Assembly: GCA_034509925.1 (NCBI GenBank)
Contig: CM067528.1
Coordinates: forward strand, 13,454,501 to 13,518,500
Source: Hirudinaria manillensis
Taxonomy: Eukaryota > Annelida > Clitellata > Hirudinida > Hirudinidae
Reading direction: 5' to 3'
Length of the DNA: 64,000 nt
Under the pieces are notes generated by a model that saw nothing but the letters and a program-made list of their open reading frames with translations, searched no databases and was not told the DNA's origin. This document shows, piece after piece, positions 52,676 to 63,647 of the stretch. The translations under genes and the position numbers were made by a program. Each line of letters opens with the position of its first letter. Positions within the stretch are counted from its first letter, which is position 1.

Positions 52676-54380
52676 TCATTTTGAGGACGAAGAACTGGAC
52701 CTGGAGTACCTCCTCCTTTTGGGGGTCCTCGATCTGGATCTTCTCGGCGGTGGCGACCTTCTCCTCGGCGGACTGAGAAACGATCGGTAAAATTAGCGAT
52801 TAAATAAAATACGTCCGGCATCGATTAACAATTGAAAAGTGCTGATAAAAATTACCTTCTTCTGAAACGCGGAGGTGACGGCCTCCATCTCGGTGCAGGT
52901 CTCCTCGGAGGAGAGGGTCTCCTTAGGGGTCTTGGTTTAGGGACCAATATGGCAGCAGCAGTTACTTCTTGACCATCAATTTGTGCTAAAATGAAGTAAT
53001 AAAGTTATGTAATGACTAATTTAATACGTTTCAAACGTGTTAAAAAAAACTCTTATCCACTAATGATACTCCTTAAAAGTTATAAACTACTAACCTCCGT
53101 CGAGATGCTTTATGGCTTTTTCGGCATCTTCGGCATTGTCGAATTCCACGTAAGCGAAGCCTCTGGAGAATTCTGGATGGTATCTATCAGACACCAATTC
53201 CACATTCTTCACTTGTCCATAAACTGAAAATATTTCCATGATGTGATTTTTGTTCACATTTCTAGTCAAGTGCCCCACGTGGACTTTGGTAGGCTTGGGA
53301 GTGGGGCTCCTGACCCTTCTCTTGCGCTGAGGCGACCTCGATCTTCTGCCCGCCCTGGGAGACCTCGAACCCCTTCTGATCGGCGACTTCCTACCGACGG
53401 GCGACCTAGATCGATCCCTTCGAACGGATCTGTTATTTCCCTGGGATCTTCTCGATCTTTCCTGTCTTGCTGGTCTAGGAGATCCCGAACCTCTTGGCTT
53501 TGCCACTGTTTGATCTTGCTTGGATGCTTGTGGTGACCTAACAAGTAGATAACAAATTAATTTAAACAATATTCAGAATAATTACAAACACATCAAAGTT
53601 AAAAATTTACAAGAAGTCAAGCAATGCATAACACTTAAAACAACATAATTATAATTAGTTATGATTTGTAATGACTTTATGCCATTAGTTAATAAAACCT
53701 ACCTTGACTTCTTTCCCTTTCCTCTCTCATCACCTGATTCATTGCTTGAACTATCTCCTGATGATGAGGAAGAAGATGAAGAACTTTCAGAATCTGAACT
53801 ACTCCCACTTGAGGCACTACTGCTGGAAGAACTGTTTGATCTGGATGCCTCCGATGAGCTTTAAGAACATACACGTTAAAAATTCTGTTAAACTGATTTC
53901 ATAAAAATAGAACTAACCTATCACTATCAGTATGTGATTCATCATCCTTTTTCTTGTCATTTATGTCTTTAATAACCCTAAATAACATATACAAAAATTA
54001 ATTTCTCGAAAAAATCATACAAAACGAATTATAGAAGTCATGATTAATCCAAAAATATAATCCCATGCATGAATCCAACAATAGTTTAAGGATGGAAGTT
54101 AGATCAGAGTTTGCCACAGCATAAACAAAATCGCCGACACACTTCTTAACAAGCAAGCTAAATTTCACAAAGCTTTCAATAAATACAAACTTTAAATAAA
54201 CAAATTAAATCGTAGATGTGAAACTTGAGATATTTGAATGCATATAATGGTTAAGAAGTTTGTTAGTGGCTTTGCTGCATCGAGACTCATAAGTTATCGT
54301 CCATCTTTAGATTTGCGAAAACGATCTCCCAAATTCTAATTTTTTCTTAAATAAATGTAATAAATAACTTATACTAACAT
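52676..54380 (-). CDS. RNPS1: RNA-binding protein with serine-rich domain 1 (RNPS1)
   Basis: RNPS1 is a nuclear splicing activator of the exon-junction-complex-associated ASAP/PSAP complexes. Exons on the minus strand are 54380-54379 (first two bases of the start codon), 53977-53918, 53858-53703, 53537-53095, 52985-52856 and 52772-52676. All join in phase to give 295 residues; human RNPS1 is 305. The N-terminus is a long Ser-rich tract (about residues 21-75), then RS/SP repeats. The single RRM follows: VHVGHLTRNVNKNHIMEIF (RNP2), GFAYVEF (RNP1) and KHLDGGAQIDGQEV. The C-terminus is Pro/Arg-rich, ending in an RS tail (RRRYSRSSSSSSK). KPTKVHVG-LTRN-x-HIMEIFS-x-YG is diagnostic of RNPS1. The start codon is split AT|G by the first intron. 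The junction is the only one that opens the frame, but an alternative upstream start cannot be excluded. Confidence 0.93.
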
Positions 54381-55574
54381 TTTTATCGTTTCAGTAACTA
54401 CTTTTCTAAAATTGACCGGCGCTTACAAAACAATAATGGCTTATGGCCGACAGACGTACCAACGCAAAGATTTGTATCATAAGTAATAAATAAACTTTTA
54501 TTGATTTCGATATGTAATAAATTTTAAATAATTTTTAGTTTACAAATTTAAATATAGAGATTTGTTGCTACTAACAATCTAACAAAATGGGAGTTAAACA
54601 GTTTAAACAAAATTGTGAGATGTTTAAACAGATTAAATAATGCGTTTTAATTTTAAAAATAAATGCTGCCAATCAGCGATTTAAACGATGATAAGTCATT
54701 CATTTCTCAGTCAATTTTTAGGCTCTGCAACCTCAGTTTATTTTTATTTATTCTTCCTCTTGCATTTTGAAATATTATTGGTTGCATCTATTCAAGATTC
54801 TTAACTCAAGACCTTTGCGCTCGAAAAAGTTTGACTCGTTCAGCAAGGGGGTAGCTAAGAGAAAGGGAACTGAATATTGGATATGTGGCAAGCAAAAAGT
54901 TAGGTGAACTAAGCCGGCAGTGAGTTTTAGTGTCCCTCACTTATCCACATCGCGGTTTTCTGCGAGTTGACCACATAACAAATAACGCCATATTGTCGAG
55001 CTAGACCTCGATGTCATTAGAGACTCTAATTTAGACCCCTAAAATTAATTAAGTAAATATATGAAATGGGATATCAGCTTTCATCTCCCGATTAAAGATG
55101 CAGTGAACTATTTTATACTTTATAAGATTTCAAACTGGCATTTAAGCCATAGAACAGAGCTAACAGACAAGTTACCTCTGGAAGATTTCTTTTGTTTTGA
55201 AGTAACTAGAACATGTTCGGCCGACGTTTGTTTTTCCTGTGGGCTTCTGCTTGAACTTCGAGATTTTTAAATGGAAAATTATATCCTAACCTCGAAAGTT
55301 GGGATAATATTGATAGTGTTAGAAAACGTTCCTAAGGCGGTAGTTAAGCATATTTATAAAGATAGTTAAAATGTTCCTGTTATTGGAATCCAAATTAAAA
55401 AAAACTTGATGCTATCCAAAAAGCAAACAACAAATAATAAAAAAACCGACTTTATTAAGACAAGAGGACACCTGATAAATAAGCATTACTAAATAAGCTA
55501 ACATTTCTTACGATCATGATTAGCCCATCCGACACAAGTGCATGTAACTAGCATCAAAATTAAATAAAAGATTT
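54381..55574. other. Intergenic region between RNPS1 and PRKCSH
   Basis: The RNPS1 promoter and leader lie at the left end. The PRKCSH 3' UTR is at the right, with the complement of AATAAA at 55451-55456. A plus-strand ORF at 55061-55270 has no recognisable domain. Confidence 0.45.
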
Positions 55575-58500
55575 TCAAAGTTCTTGTCGGGGAGTATTCA
55601 TTTGCACTTGATCAGAAACCTTGTTGCAAGCAGCTGGTGTGCTGAAGGTGAATTGATATTCGCATCTGTTTGGTTCGCTGGCCGATGTCAATTCATTTGT
55701 TAATCCGCATTCCACAAGCACCTAAAGTAGATCAGACATTCAAGAACCTAGTTGCGATCGTTGACGGCCTCCAAATGCCTTACCTTGGTAGACCTGTCGG
55801 GACCGTTCCAGCAATTTTGACCATTTTCATAAAACATTGTCAAATACTTGTCTCCATTCTCTGACCACTTGGACCAACGACTGAAAATATCCAAACATAG
55901 CATTAATTTCCAGCATTCCAACAGTATTTATATGATCCACAAATCAAGAGAATAAATACAAATGCTGAGCCAACCAAAAATAGTGTTAGCTTTGGTAATA
56001 AAATATTACAGTTATAACTGTGGTTACTCAGTTCTATTAAATTCATAGGTTTAGTCCTTCAACATCCAAAGTCACTGCATAAAATAAAAACAAAAATTTG
56101 ACATCCCTAGTAAGTGATCAAGTACTAAATAAAGCAAATATTAAATTAGACATTTTCCCTCTTATTATAGTATTATCAAAATTTCCAAAGATTGGAAGTC
56201 TATGCTTGTTGTTAGATATGATGAATTGAAACAGTTGTATTCTAACCCAAGATTTGTTTCTGATCCTCCATTTTTGTTTCTTTGTGTAGCCCTCTCATAT
56301 GGACATAATTTGTAAATATATTCTCTGTCTGACCACTCATAACACTGATCCCTCAAAGGGTAAAACTCATTGTTTGGGCCAAAATCAGAATCAAGTATCC
56401 TTTTAGCTTCTCTATTAACATCAATATACATCAATTTAAAAAAATGCTTTAGAAATGTTTAGAGATGATACAAACTCTATCTCATTCTGAATATTTCTTA
56501 ACTTTGATTCTGCATCATTCAGGTTATTCCTGGCCTCATCAGCAGCTGAGAATAAATCAGAATATTTTGAGTCATGAACAATGAATCATGAACTTGAACA
56601 TAATTGTTCTTCCAAATTCAATACATGCTACGGACATAAATGAGGACATAGGATGTAACATAAATGAATGTTAATATATTTTAAATGCACAGACCACTAA
56701 TACCAGTTAATATATAACTTCTCCTAAATACAATCATTAATGCTAAAATCCAACATTTATTGTTTATATTATAAATATAAATTATTTGTTTAAATATTTT
56801 TAGTGATTTTTTTAAAATTTATTTTTGTAAATCTTGGTATGCAATTGTATATTTCTACTCAGCACCACCAATTGAGATCATAAATTCAGTGAAAAATAAA
56901 GAAATAATTTAGTAACCAGCAACAAGTTTTTGAGTCTCTTCATCATAAGGTGGCATTGGCTCATCGTTATCCACATCATTAGGAGAAGGCTGGAAATTGG
57001 CTCAATAAGTGGAATTCAAAGTGATTATCATGTGTTCATGGATAATTCTATTGTGTTTGGCCAATCTTTACATATATTTACAGATATTTACCCTATATAT
57101 CTTAATGAGATGTGAAGGCACTTCTCAAATTGCAGCTATTTATGTGGCACTCCCGTCGGAGGGAGCTTCCTGGCACTGCAGGCTTGGTAATGAACACAAC
57201 ACATAACAACCATTTCCACAAGCACCTTATGCTGGCCATTTGGCCAATTCAACTAGTTTTCACTTTGTTTTGAAAAGTAAAATAAAAAAAGAGGTACATA
57301 AAACTTTTGTGAGGCAAGTAATGGCCATAAACTGTATGAAGTTTAAGAGAATTAGATTTGCGGCAATTATTACCTAAATGATTTTGTAACCCACCTTTTT
57401 TATGTCATCATCAATGTTATTGTTGTCATCATCATCCTCATCATCATCGTCATCATCCTCATAATTTCTTTCATCATCTTCCTCCACAGTTGACGTGGAA
57501 GTAGTCGATTCCTAATATTTGTTATATCACAATCAAAATGTACATTTTAATAACAGATCACTTCTTGATGGGATCAACCAGGGAATATAGGAAAACAATA
57601 TGAACTGAAAAAATATGCAACATTGTTGGTAGAAAAATGTAACCAAAAGGGAACTCCCACTATATGGTGTCTTAGAGACTTTCAAATAAGTACCATAAAT
57701 AATCGAGTATAAGTCAAAGATATGTACATATCATCTGCTAATCCAATGAATAAATAATGAGTAGATAAATCTTGGTTTTCAAAGGCCCAAATTGATGATT
57801 GTCAAACTTGAGATGGACTTATATATTGTAATTGTAATTAATTACGTTATTTGATGTAAAGATGGGAACATTGTATTACTTAATACAAGATTTGGTGTAC
57901 TTGTTGGTCATGTGTGGTGTTCCTGCATAAGTAATAGCATCTCATATTGTCACGTGTAGTGTTCTCAAACCAAGCCTGCATTGCCGTGGCAATGATCTGT
58001 TATGAAGTGCCTTTATCCAATTAGGATACATAAGGCACTCTAAACATCTGCTATATATAAATGCAAGGAACAAATATAAATTTGGCCTTGTTGATAAAAT
58101 TACAAACAAAATAAAAAATGACTTAAATAGCAAAGCTAAAGTTGGAATTCATGTGAAAAGTAAATTAGCTTTCAATTTCAAGATGGCAAGTCAGCCCTAA
58201 TAACAATCCAAAAAAAATTTATGAATATATTAATGAACTCAATTATATATCATAAAATATCACAAAGTGTTGAGTGATAAAAGTATAATTAAAACATTTA
58301 TGACATCGTTAAACCTTTTTATCTTCATCAACATTGGATGGAGTACTTTGGGCACTTTTGAAAATCTGTTCGATGTTGTCCCAAACCTTTTCAAAAAATG
58401 CTGGAAACTCCACTTCCTCATTGTCCTCCATATATTCCTGTTATATACATATATATTCCTGCTATATACATATATATTCCTGTTATACACATATATATTC

Positions 58501-60850
58501 CCGTTATATACATACATATATACATTTGAAAGAAACTATTAACTATTCATGTCATCATCCAATAAACCATTTGATATTCATCAGCATTGTATGGAATTTT
58601 ATTGGTATATAATTAGCAAGTATTCAGAATGTGATAAAATAATATAAAGTGTATATGAACCAAAAATAATATAAATTATGCATTGTTTTGTTTTTCATTA
58701 AATCATGGCTCTACATTTGAAACTTTGGACTGCCAGGCCACCACCAAATATCATTTGACATTTGAGAAGCTTTTGCGTGTAATACGAATGAACGTAATGT
58801 TTGCATGTTAATGTTAATCCTTAATCAACTTCAATTTGAAGGAAGATGCCATTTCAAACATAAGGTTGTTTTTATCTAATTTACAGTGGCCCTCGATACG
58901 CTTTTAACGTGAAAATTATATATCTCAGTAAAAAACACCTTGGCTTCTTCGTGAGATACTTCGCCATTGGTGTCGACGTCAAATTCCAATCTCGCTTGCA
59001 TTTCGTCGATCGTGATTCTACAATTTTGCAATAAAATTCAATTAATCTTATGGATTATAATTTATTCACAACTTTCTGTTAACAATTTAAAGGATTAAAT
59101 TGAATATTTAGTTATAAATGGTGGCAGCATATTGATGATCTTAGATACTAAAAGATAGAATTAATGACACCACTGAAATAGTGTCAAAAATATAATGATG
59201 TGGATGTAATTATACATTGTGAGTCATCAAAATAATAATGAATCCTGCTTTCCAACCTTCCATCAGAATTCACATCTATTTCAGAAAATGCTTTAAGGGC
59301 CAAGTCCTTCCTTTTCTCAGCTTTTCTTTGAGATTTTGATTCTAAATAAATTCAGAATATTAAATCAAATATAATTAAAACCTTCGATCTTTGTTAAATT
59401 TAGATTAAATTGTTAAAATGAAAGTTAAAAAATTATTATTTCTGGAATTGAAAGGAAAATTAATATTATGGTTTCAGAAGTAAATGAATTGGTATTAAAT
59501 ATTTGTAAAGCATATCCAATGACCTTCCCATAAGAGTTTATGTTTATTTTTAGCTTCCTCCTCAGGAATCTCGATCCCCTTTTTGATGGCCTCCAATCTC
59601 TCTTTTTCTGCTTCCAAAAGTTCCTTTTCGGCTTCGAGTTCCACGAGTTTTGCCTGTCAAAGGTTTTAATGTATTCATATTATTTAATCATTTAATTTGT
59701 TAAACAAATTAATTATTGGAAAATAAATTTTTGAAATCAATTTATCACAAACCTTCTTTTCAGTTTTGGCAGCAGTACCTTCTTGAACATATTCATTATA
59801 AATTTTAAATCCTTCCTCAACAAGTTGAAGTTTTTTTTCAGTGGCAGCCCTCAATTCCTCGCCAAGATCCCTGGAAATCGTGATTTCAAAATAAACTTTC
59901 AGGAATATTGGCCTTTGCAAGTGACCACTTTAATATATTATGTAATAAATATAATGACTTTAATATATTATATCATAAGGTGACATCCAGCCAAATTTAA
60001 AAAATCCAAACACTAGTCTAATCAACATTACAATTATGTACTAACAAGCAGTTGTTACTGCATTGTATCAAACCAGTGTATTCATCAGACCCATCACAGC
60101 AATCTGTTAAGAATTAGTTCTGGTTGTTATTTTAACTTCTAAAAATTTCATTCACTAATCCACTAACCACAAACACCATCTCCAACTCTTGAAGATGGAA
60201 GAATTGTTGGTTTGTAACCTTCATTTAGACAATAGAATATTCCATTTGGACATGCTGCAGTGCCTGAGATGCAGAAAATACATTGAGGCATTATTCAAAA
60301 TTAATTTCTTGGGTCTACCTAAATAATTAATAATAAATTCTAAACATATGCTAGCAAATCAACTCTTTAAGATATTGACCAAGGTAGTTCAAAGGCTTTC
60401 AACATGATATGCAAAAAATTAAATTTGGATAGAAATGAGCCAAGCTTTAAGGTGGTGATATAATGCCATGAACACATCTACTGAAATACCTGGTTCGTCA
60501 GATCCATCCAAACAATCGCAGTAATCGTCGTTGACTTTGTCAAAAGAAATCACAGATGATCCATCTAAGCATTTGAAGTCCACTACTGGGTTGTAGACGT
60601 GTAATTCTGCAAATGGATTTAATGATAATAAATTCCAAACAATATCTCCTTAAGGGATTGTTACATAAATACCACTACATGATCTTATTGTAAATTGCTA
60701 CGAAATAGGACAACGAAATGATAATTTTAAAAAAATTGTAGATTAAAAGCTCTCACTGGAAGGATCTGCTCCCCTGGGGAAATTAGATGCGCTTGCAATG
60801 CATAAAATAAAATTGAAAGCAATCACAAGTCGCATTAACGCGGAACACAT
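55575..60850 (-). CDS. PRKCSH: Glucosidase II subunit beta
   Basis: This is the regulatory subunit of ER glucosidase II. It retains the enzyme in the ER lumen and binds N-glycans so that glucose can be trimmed in glycoprotein quality control. Fifteen exons, all in phase, give 522 residues (human 528): 60850-60757, 60606-60490, 60263-60168, 60103-60046, 59870-59753, 59653-59524, 59341-59257, 59017-58939, 58437-58315, 57511-57395, 56989-56917, 56545-56476, 56411-56247, 55880-55784 and 55721-55575. In order: signal peptide; two LDL-receptor-like modules ([22 protein letters not shown]); a charged coiled coil ([17 protein letters not shown]); two EF-hands ([24 protein letters not shown]); an acidic Asp/Glu tract; MPPYDEETQ; and the C-terminal mannose-6-phosphate-receptor homology domain (FGPNNEF ... 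CYEW ... CWNGPDRST ... [18 protein letters not shown]). The ER-retrieval tail reads RQEL where the human protein has HDEL. Confidence 0.95.
57421..57480 (-). repeat. (ATC/GAT)n tract encoding the PRKCSH acidic stretch
   Basis: A run of CAT/ATC-type trinucleotides on the plus strand. Read on the minus strand it is coding and yields a long aspartate/glutamate run. It is in frame with the rest of the gene. Human PRKCSH also has an acidic low-complexity tract at this place. Confidence 0.75.
58433..58516 (-). repeat. 21-bp tandem repeat (4 copies) spanning a PRKCSH 3' splice site
   Basis: Four copies of a 21-bp unit (plus strand TATTCCTGTTATATACATATA) differ at a few positions. Read on the minus strand, each unit ends in the acceptor-like ATAACAG or ATAGCAG followed by GAATATAT. 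The copy next to the exon is the true acceptor of exon 9 (exon starts at 58437). The farthest copy has lost its AG (ACGGG). Confidence 0.85.
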
Positions 60851-61078
60851 GGTATCTAGTGAATCTCTGTCGCCACCGACTACCGCTAAACAAGTCAATC
60901 GCGAATAGCCACGCTCACTTTTGTCAAAAGGTAATCAGAACGTCAAAAGTAAATATATACATATTAATTTTTAGATTTTTCGCATTTTAGAGTATTAAAA
61001 CCTAAAATGAATGTCATAATAGTGTATGATATTAAATTAAATTTTTAAGATTTGAGTTAATTTATATCTCCAACTGCT

Positions 61079-61500
61079 TATACAGTCAAATCTCTCTACT
61101 GCCACCCATCGGGACCGAGCAAAAGTGGCATAGTAACGAGGGTTTCTAAAAACATCCTTATTTCATCAAATAAAAACGACTTTATTTGTAAAAAACGGCT
61201 TTATTTTCTCGAGTTACCCATCAGCTCAGTCTAAAGCTCTCAAAGTCGTTGGTTGCAGTATCTTCTTTCTAGCCGATTGCACTCTTGCATCACACCGGAC
61301 TTGCTAATCCACCGCTCCAGTTTCGCACTGTGCCGTGGCGCTTCTTGAAATTGTCCAGCCAACCGTCTTTCGCCACGAAGACTGGGATGTGCATCAGCTC
61401 GGCACCGCCTTCTCCTTGATCAGAATGCCGCAAAAGAACTCGTACGATGCTCTTAAACTCCGCGGACAGAAGATAACTCGAACGAAATTCCCAGCGCAAA
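61079..61500 (-). mobile_element. pogo/Tigger-type transposon remnant (TIR and CENP-B-type domain fragment)
   Basis: The left boundary reads TA-CAGTCAAATCTCTCTACTG followed by repeats of the sort TGGCATAGTAACGAGGGT. This resembles terminal repeats of pogo/Tigger elements, which insert at TA. About 200 bp inside, the minus strand encodes KDGWLDNFKKRHGTVR, the second helix-turn-helix of the CENP-B/Tigger DNA-binding domain. Frames break on both sides and no DDE catalytic domain is seen, so the copy is dead. Confidence 0.5.
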
Positions 61501-61516
61501 ATGAGATAGATAAATC

Positions 61517-61950
61517 AGTGACGTAGCAATCCCTTACCTACAAAAGATCAGCGGCGTCGCTAGGGGGTCAGCCGGGGCATTAGCCGGTGGCTGGGAGGTG
61601 CCAAAGGGGCTGAGAATATTAATGATGGATGCTGTTTTAGCCAATGTCTGCTGTATAGCTGCTGATTGGATTAAAGTCGCGAATGCGGTCTTTAACGATT
61701 TAATTGAACACATCCACACAAACTCTTCTTGGGAAGAAAGACTTGGATGCCTATTACGTCCTCCTTTAAAACTTCTTATAAATTTGGAACTTTTACGCCA
61801 TTAATGTTGACGGGGAAGAACTGTGCATTGATATTTGCGATTGTAAGATGCTGCTGGATGCCAACAAAGATAATGGGACGGGCAGCCAGGGGTCAGGTGC
61901 GCAAATTTGGCGCCGAATATCCTCGCCACAGCAAGAGATAGAACAGACAC
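61517..61950. mobile_element. Second DNA-transposon remnant next to the pogo fragment
   Basis: CAGCGGCGTCGCTAGGGGG, starting at about 61550, resembles the termini of many hAT-type elements (CAGTGGCGTAGCTAGGGGG). A further CAGTGACGTAGC lies about 30 bp to the left. The neighbouring ORFs on both strands are short and unrecognisable. It may be a nested non-autonomous element. Its other end was not located. Confidence 0.3.
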
Positions 61951-62849
61951 CCAGAAACTATACAATGGCTAGGTTTTTAGATTTTGTGGAATAACACTTA
62001 AACAGCTTTCTTTAGGTTAAGCGATAAAATAATGATTAGACGCATATTTGCAAAAAAAATTAGTTTGGTTTGATTTAAAATTTGAGTTGTTACTCTATTC
62101 TTCGGACATTTTTGACTAGTGAAACTAAATCTTGGCGCATGAAGATTCCCCTGGCATTCACAAATTTATGACAATTTATTAAAAATTTATTCATTATTTT
62201 TGGATCATCGAACATACTCATTATGCAATACTCTCAATAAAACCAGTCTTTTATCCATCGAATTTCAAACGCTTAAAAACTATTTCAATAATTTCGAAAG
62301 ATGGATCTTCCCACTATAGAAATCTTCTAGCCAATTCACTGGCGGGGCTTTTTGATGCCATGATCCCCTGCCTTAATCTTGAATGATGAAAACACTGAAC
62401 GACGGAAAACAGTTTCTTGGTGAGTTGGTCGCAAATTCTTCAGGCACATGGTGAACATTTCTACCCTTTCATCCGTAATAATCTTAGTCACCTGAGGTTC
62501 GTGCAAGTCACAATTTCAATTGGCATGAAACACATCCATAAAGGAAGTCAAGTAATCGTTAATCGTTTCAAAAATATCCCGTAACATGCTTCGAAATGAC
62601 TTTCATTTCAGTTGATTCAGCAGTAAAAAATAATTTGCGATTTCGTTAACAATGTACAAAAGAGGTAATTAAAAGTCTTAATCTGGTAAAATAACTTTAC
62701 CCTCAAAATTCACCAAAAAAAACCCGTCATTTCACATTATTTACATCAAAAAGATCGTTGAAACATTAAATCATTTAAAAATTAAAAAAAAACACCAGGT
62801 TTAAAACTCAACTTTAGAAACAAGCAGCTTTTAAGCTCTGACCACGTGT

Positions 62850-63578
62850 TTAGTCAAGTTTCAATGCCATACATTTGCATTTTTTAACGACTCTTATCCT
62901 TTTGTGTGCGTAAGGGGGAGATTTTTTTGGGCATCGCAGGATGACAGTGATCCAATGAAAAGAGTCTGGCGTGCAGTAGGCACACGAACGAAAGTAATCC
63001 AGTTGAGCCATTTTTTCAGCAGTTCCTTCCAAATCAGCACCATCGATCTTACTTTCGTCGCCTTCATCTCTGTCGCTGTTTTTGGGAATGTAGAAAGAAT
63101 TGCACTGTCCGTAGCAGAACCGATTCGTAATCGTTTGTCTGTGACAGCCCTGCTTTGTGACAATTTGCCTGAAAGAACTGGTCCTGCACCAATCTTTTTT
63201 CATGTAGTTTTTTTTCGTGATGACGACAGAATTCAAGTTGCCTTTGATCAACTCATGACCATTCTTATTTCTCACCGCAAATTGGTGATTCCCACGATCC
63301 AAGACATGGATTTTTTGTCTAAAATCGCGTCCACGTTTATTAGCACGAACTTTCTTTTCCTTTAAACCGAGAGGCAGAGTTTCGTTGTTCGAGTCAGGTT
63401 GAGGTTTGAGTTGCAGATATTCTTTGGATTCATTTCTATGGAAAACGTCCTCTTTTTGTATTAAATCGATGACTTTGAGACCTTGGTGGTCGAGTGACGC
63501 GAATCTGTGAAGGAGAATTGCCGACAAAATACAAACGATTACCATTCTGTTCGCTGCAGGCAGAGAAGTGGTTGACAT
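62850..63578 (-). CDS. GREM: Gremlin-like secreted BMP antagonist (DAN family)
   Basis: Gremlins are secreted cystine-knot proteins that bind BMP2/4/7 and block receptor access during patterning. The coding region is a single exon of 242 residues. I chose the ATG at 63578. It is the first in-frame ATG downstream of a TATA box and leads into a hydrophobic signal segment (MVIVCILSAILL). A later ATG at 63545, which starts exactly at that segment, is an alternative. The mature region starts basic and low-complexity. The DAN domain then follows: DWCRTSSFRQIVTKQGC, the gremlin hallmark NRFCYGQCNSFYIP, SCAYCTP, VILRCPKKSPP and RVVKKCKCMALKLD. All the knot cysteines are present and the C-terminus aligns with gremlin's RVKQCRCISIDLD. 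An insertion of about 20 residues separates YIPKN from SCAYC compared with vertebrate gremlins. An intronless coding exon is also typical of vertebrate GREM genes. Confidence 0.92.
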   Translation of the reverse strand: MSTTSLPAANRMVIVCILSAILLHRFASLDHQGLKVIDLIQKEDVFHRNESKEYLQLKPQPDSNNETLPLGLKEKKVRANKRGRDFRQKIHVLDRGNHQFAVRNKNGHELIKGNLNSVVITKKNYMKKDWCRTSSFRQIVTKQGCHRQTITNRFCYGQCNSFYIPKNSDRDEGDESKIDGADLEGTAEKMAQLDYFRSCAYCTPDSFHWITVILRCPKKSPPYAHKRIRVVKKCKCMALKLD

Positions 63579-63638
63579 CGCGAGAGATTGATAACAACCG
63601 TAGCAACTAACTTTGATGGCCAACTTTTACGGTCGAAG

Positions 63639-63647
63639 CCTTTTATA
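63639..63647 (-). promoter_or_regulatory. TATA box of the gremlin-like gene
   Basis: The minus strand reads TATAAAAGG about 60-70 bp upstream of the chosen start codon. Transcription would start near 63610-63615, leaving a short leader of about 35 nt and supporting the ATG at 63578. Confidence 0.6.

Larger units (their letters stand above)
60851..62849. other. Intergenic region between PRKCSH and the gremlin-like gene, with transposon debris
   Basis: The PRKCSH promoter lies at the left. From about 61079 to 61950 there are remnants of DNA transposons (listed separately). The rest, to 62849, is AT-rich with no coding pattern. The gremlin 3' UTR occupies the right end. Confidence 0.45.

Noticed and set aside
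57421..57480. Suspected non-coding trinucleotide microsatellite
   Set aside because: It falls inside a PRKCSH exon with matching phase on both sides, and the human protein has an acidic tract in the same place, so it is coding.
58260..58612. ORFs with repeated NIYVYNR- or YIHIYSC-type peptides
   Set aside because: They are translations of the 21-bp intronic tandem repeat in frames other than the PRKCSH frame. No evidence supports a repeat protein.
62904..63365. Plus-strand ORF of 153 codons opposite the gremlin-like gene
   Set aside because: The minus strand encodes the complete DAN cystine knot, so this is an antisense shadow.
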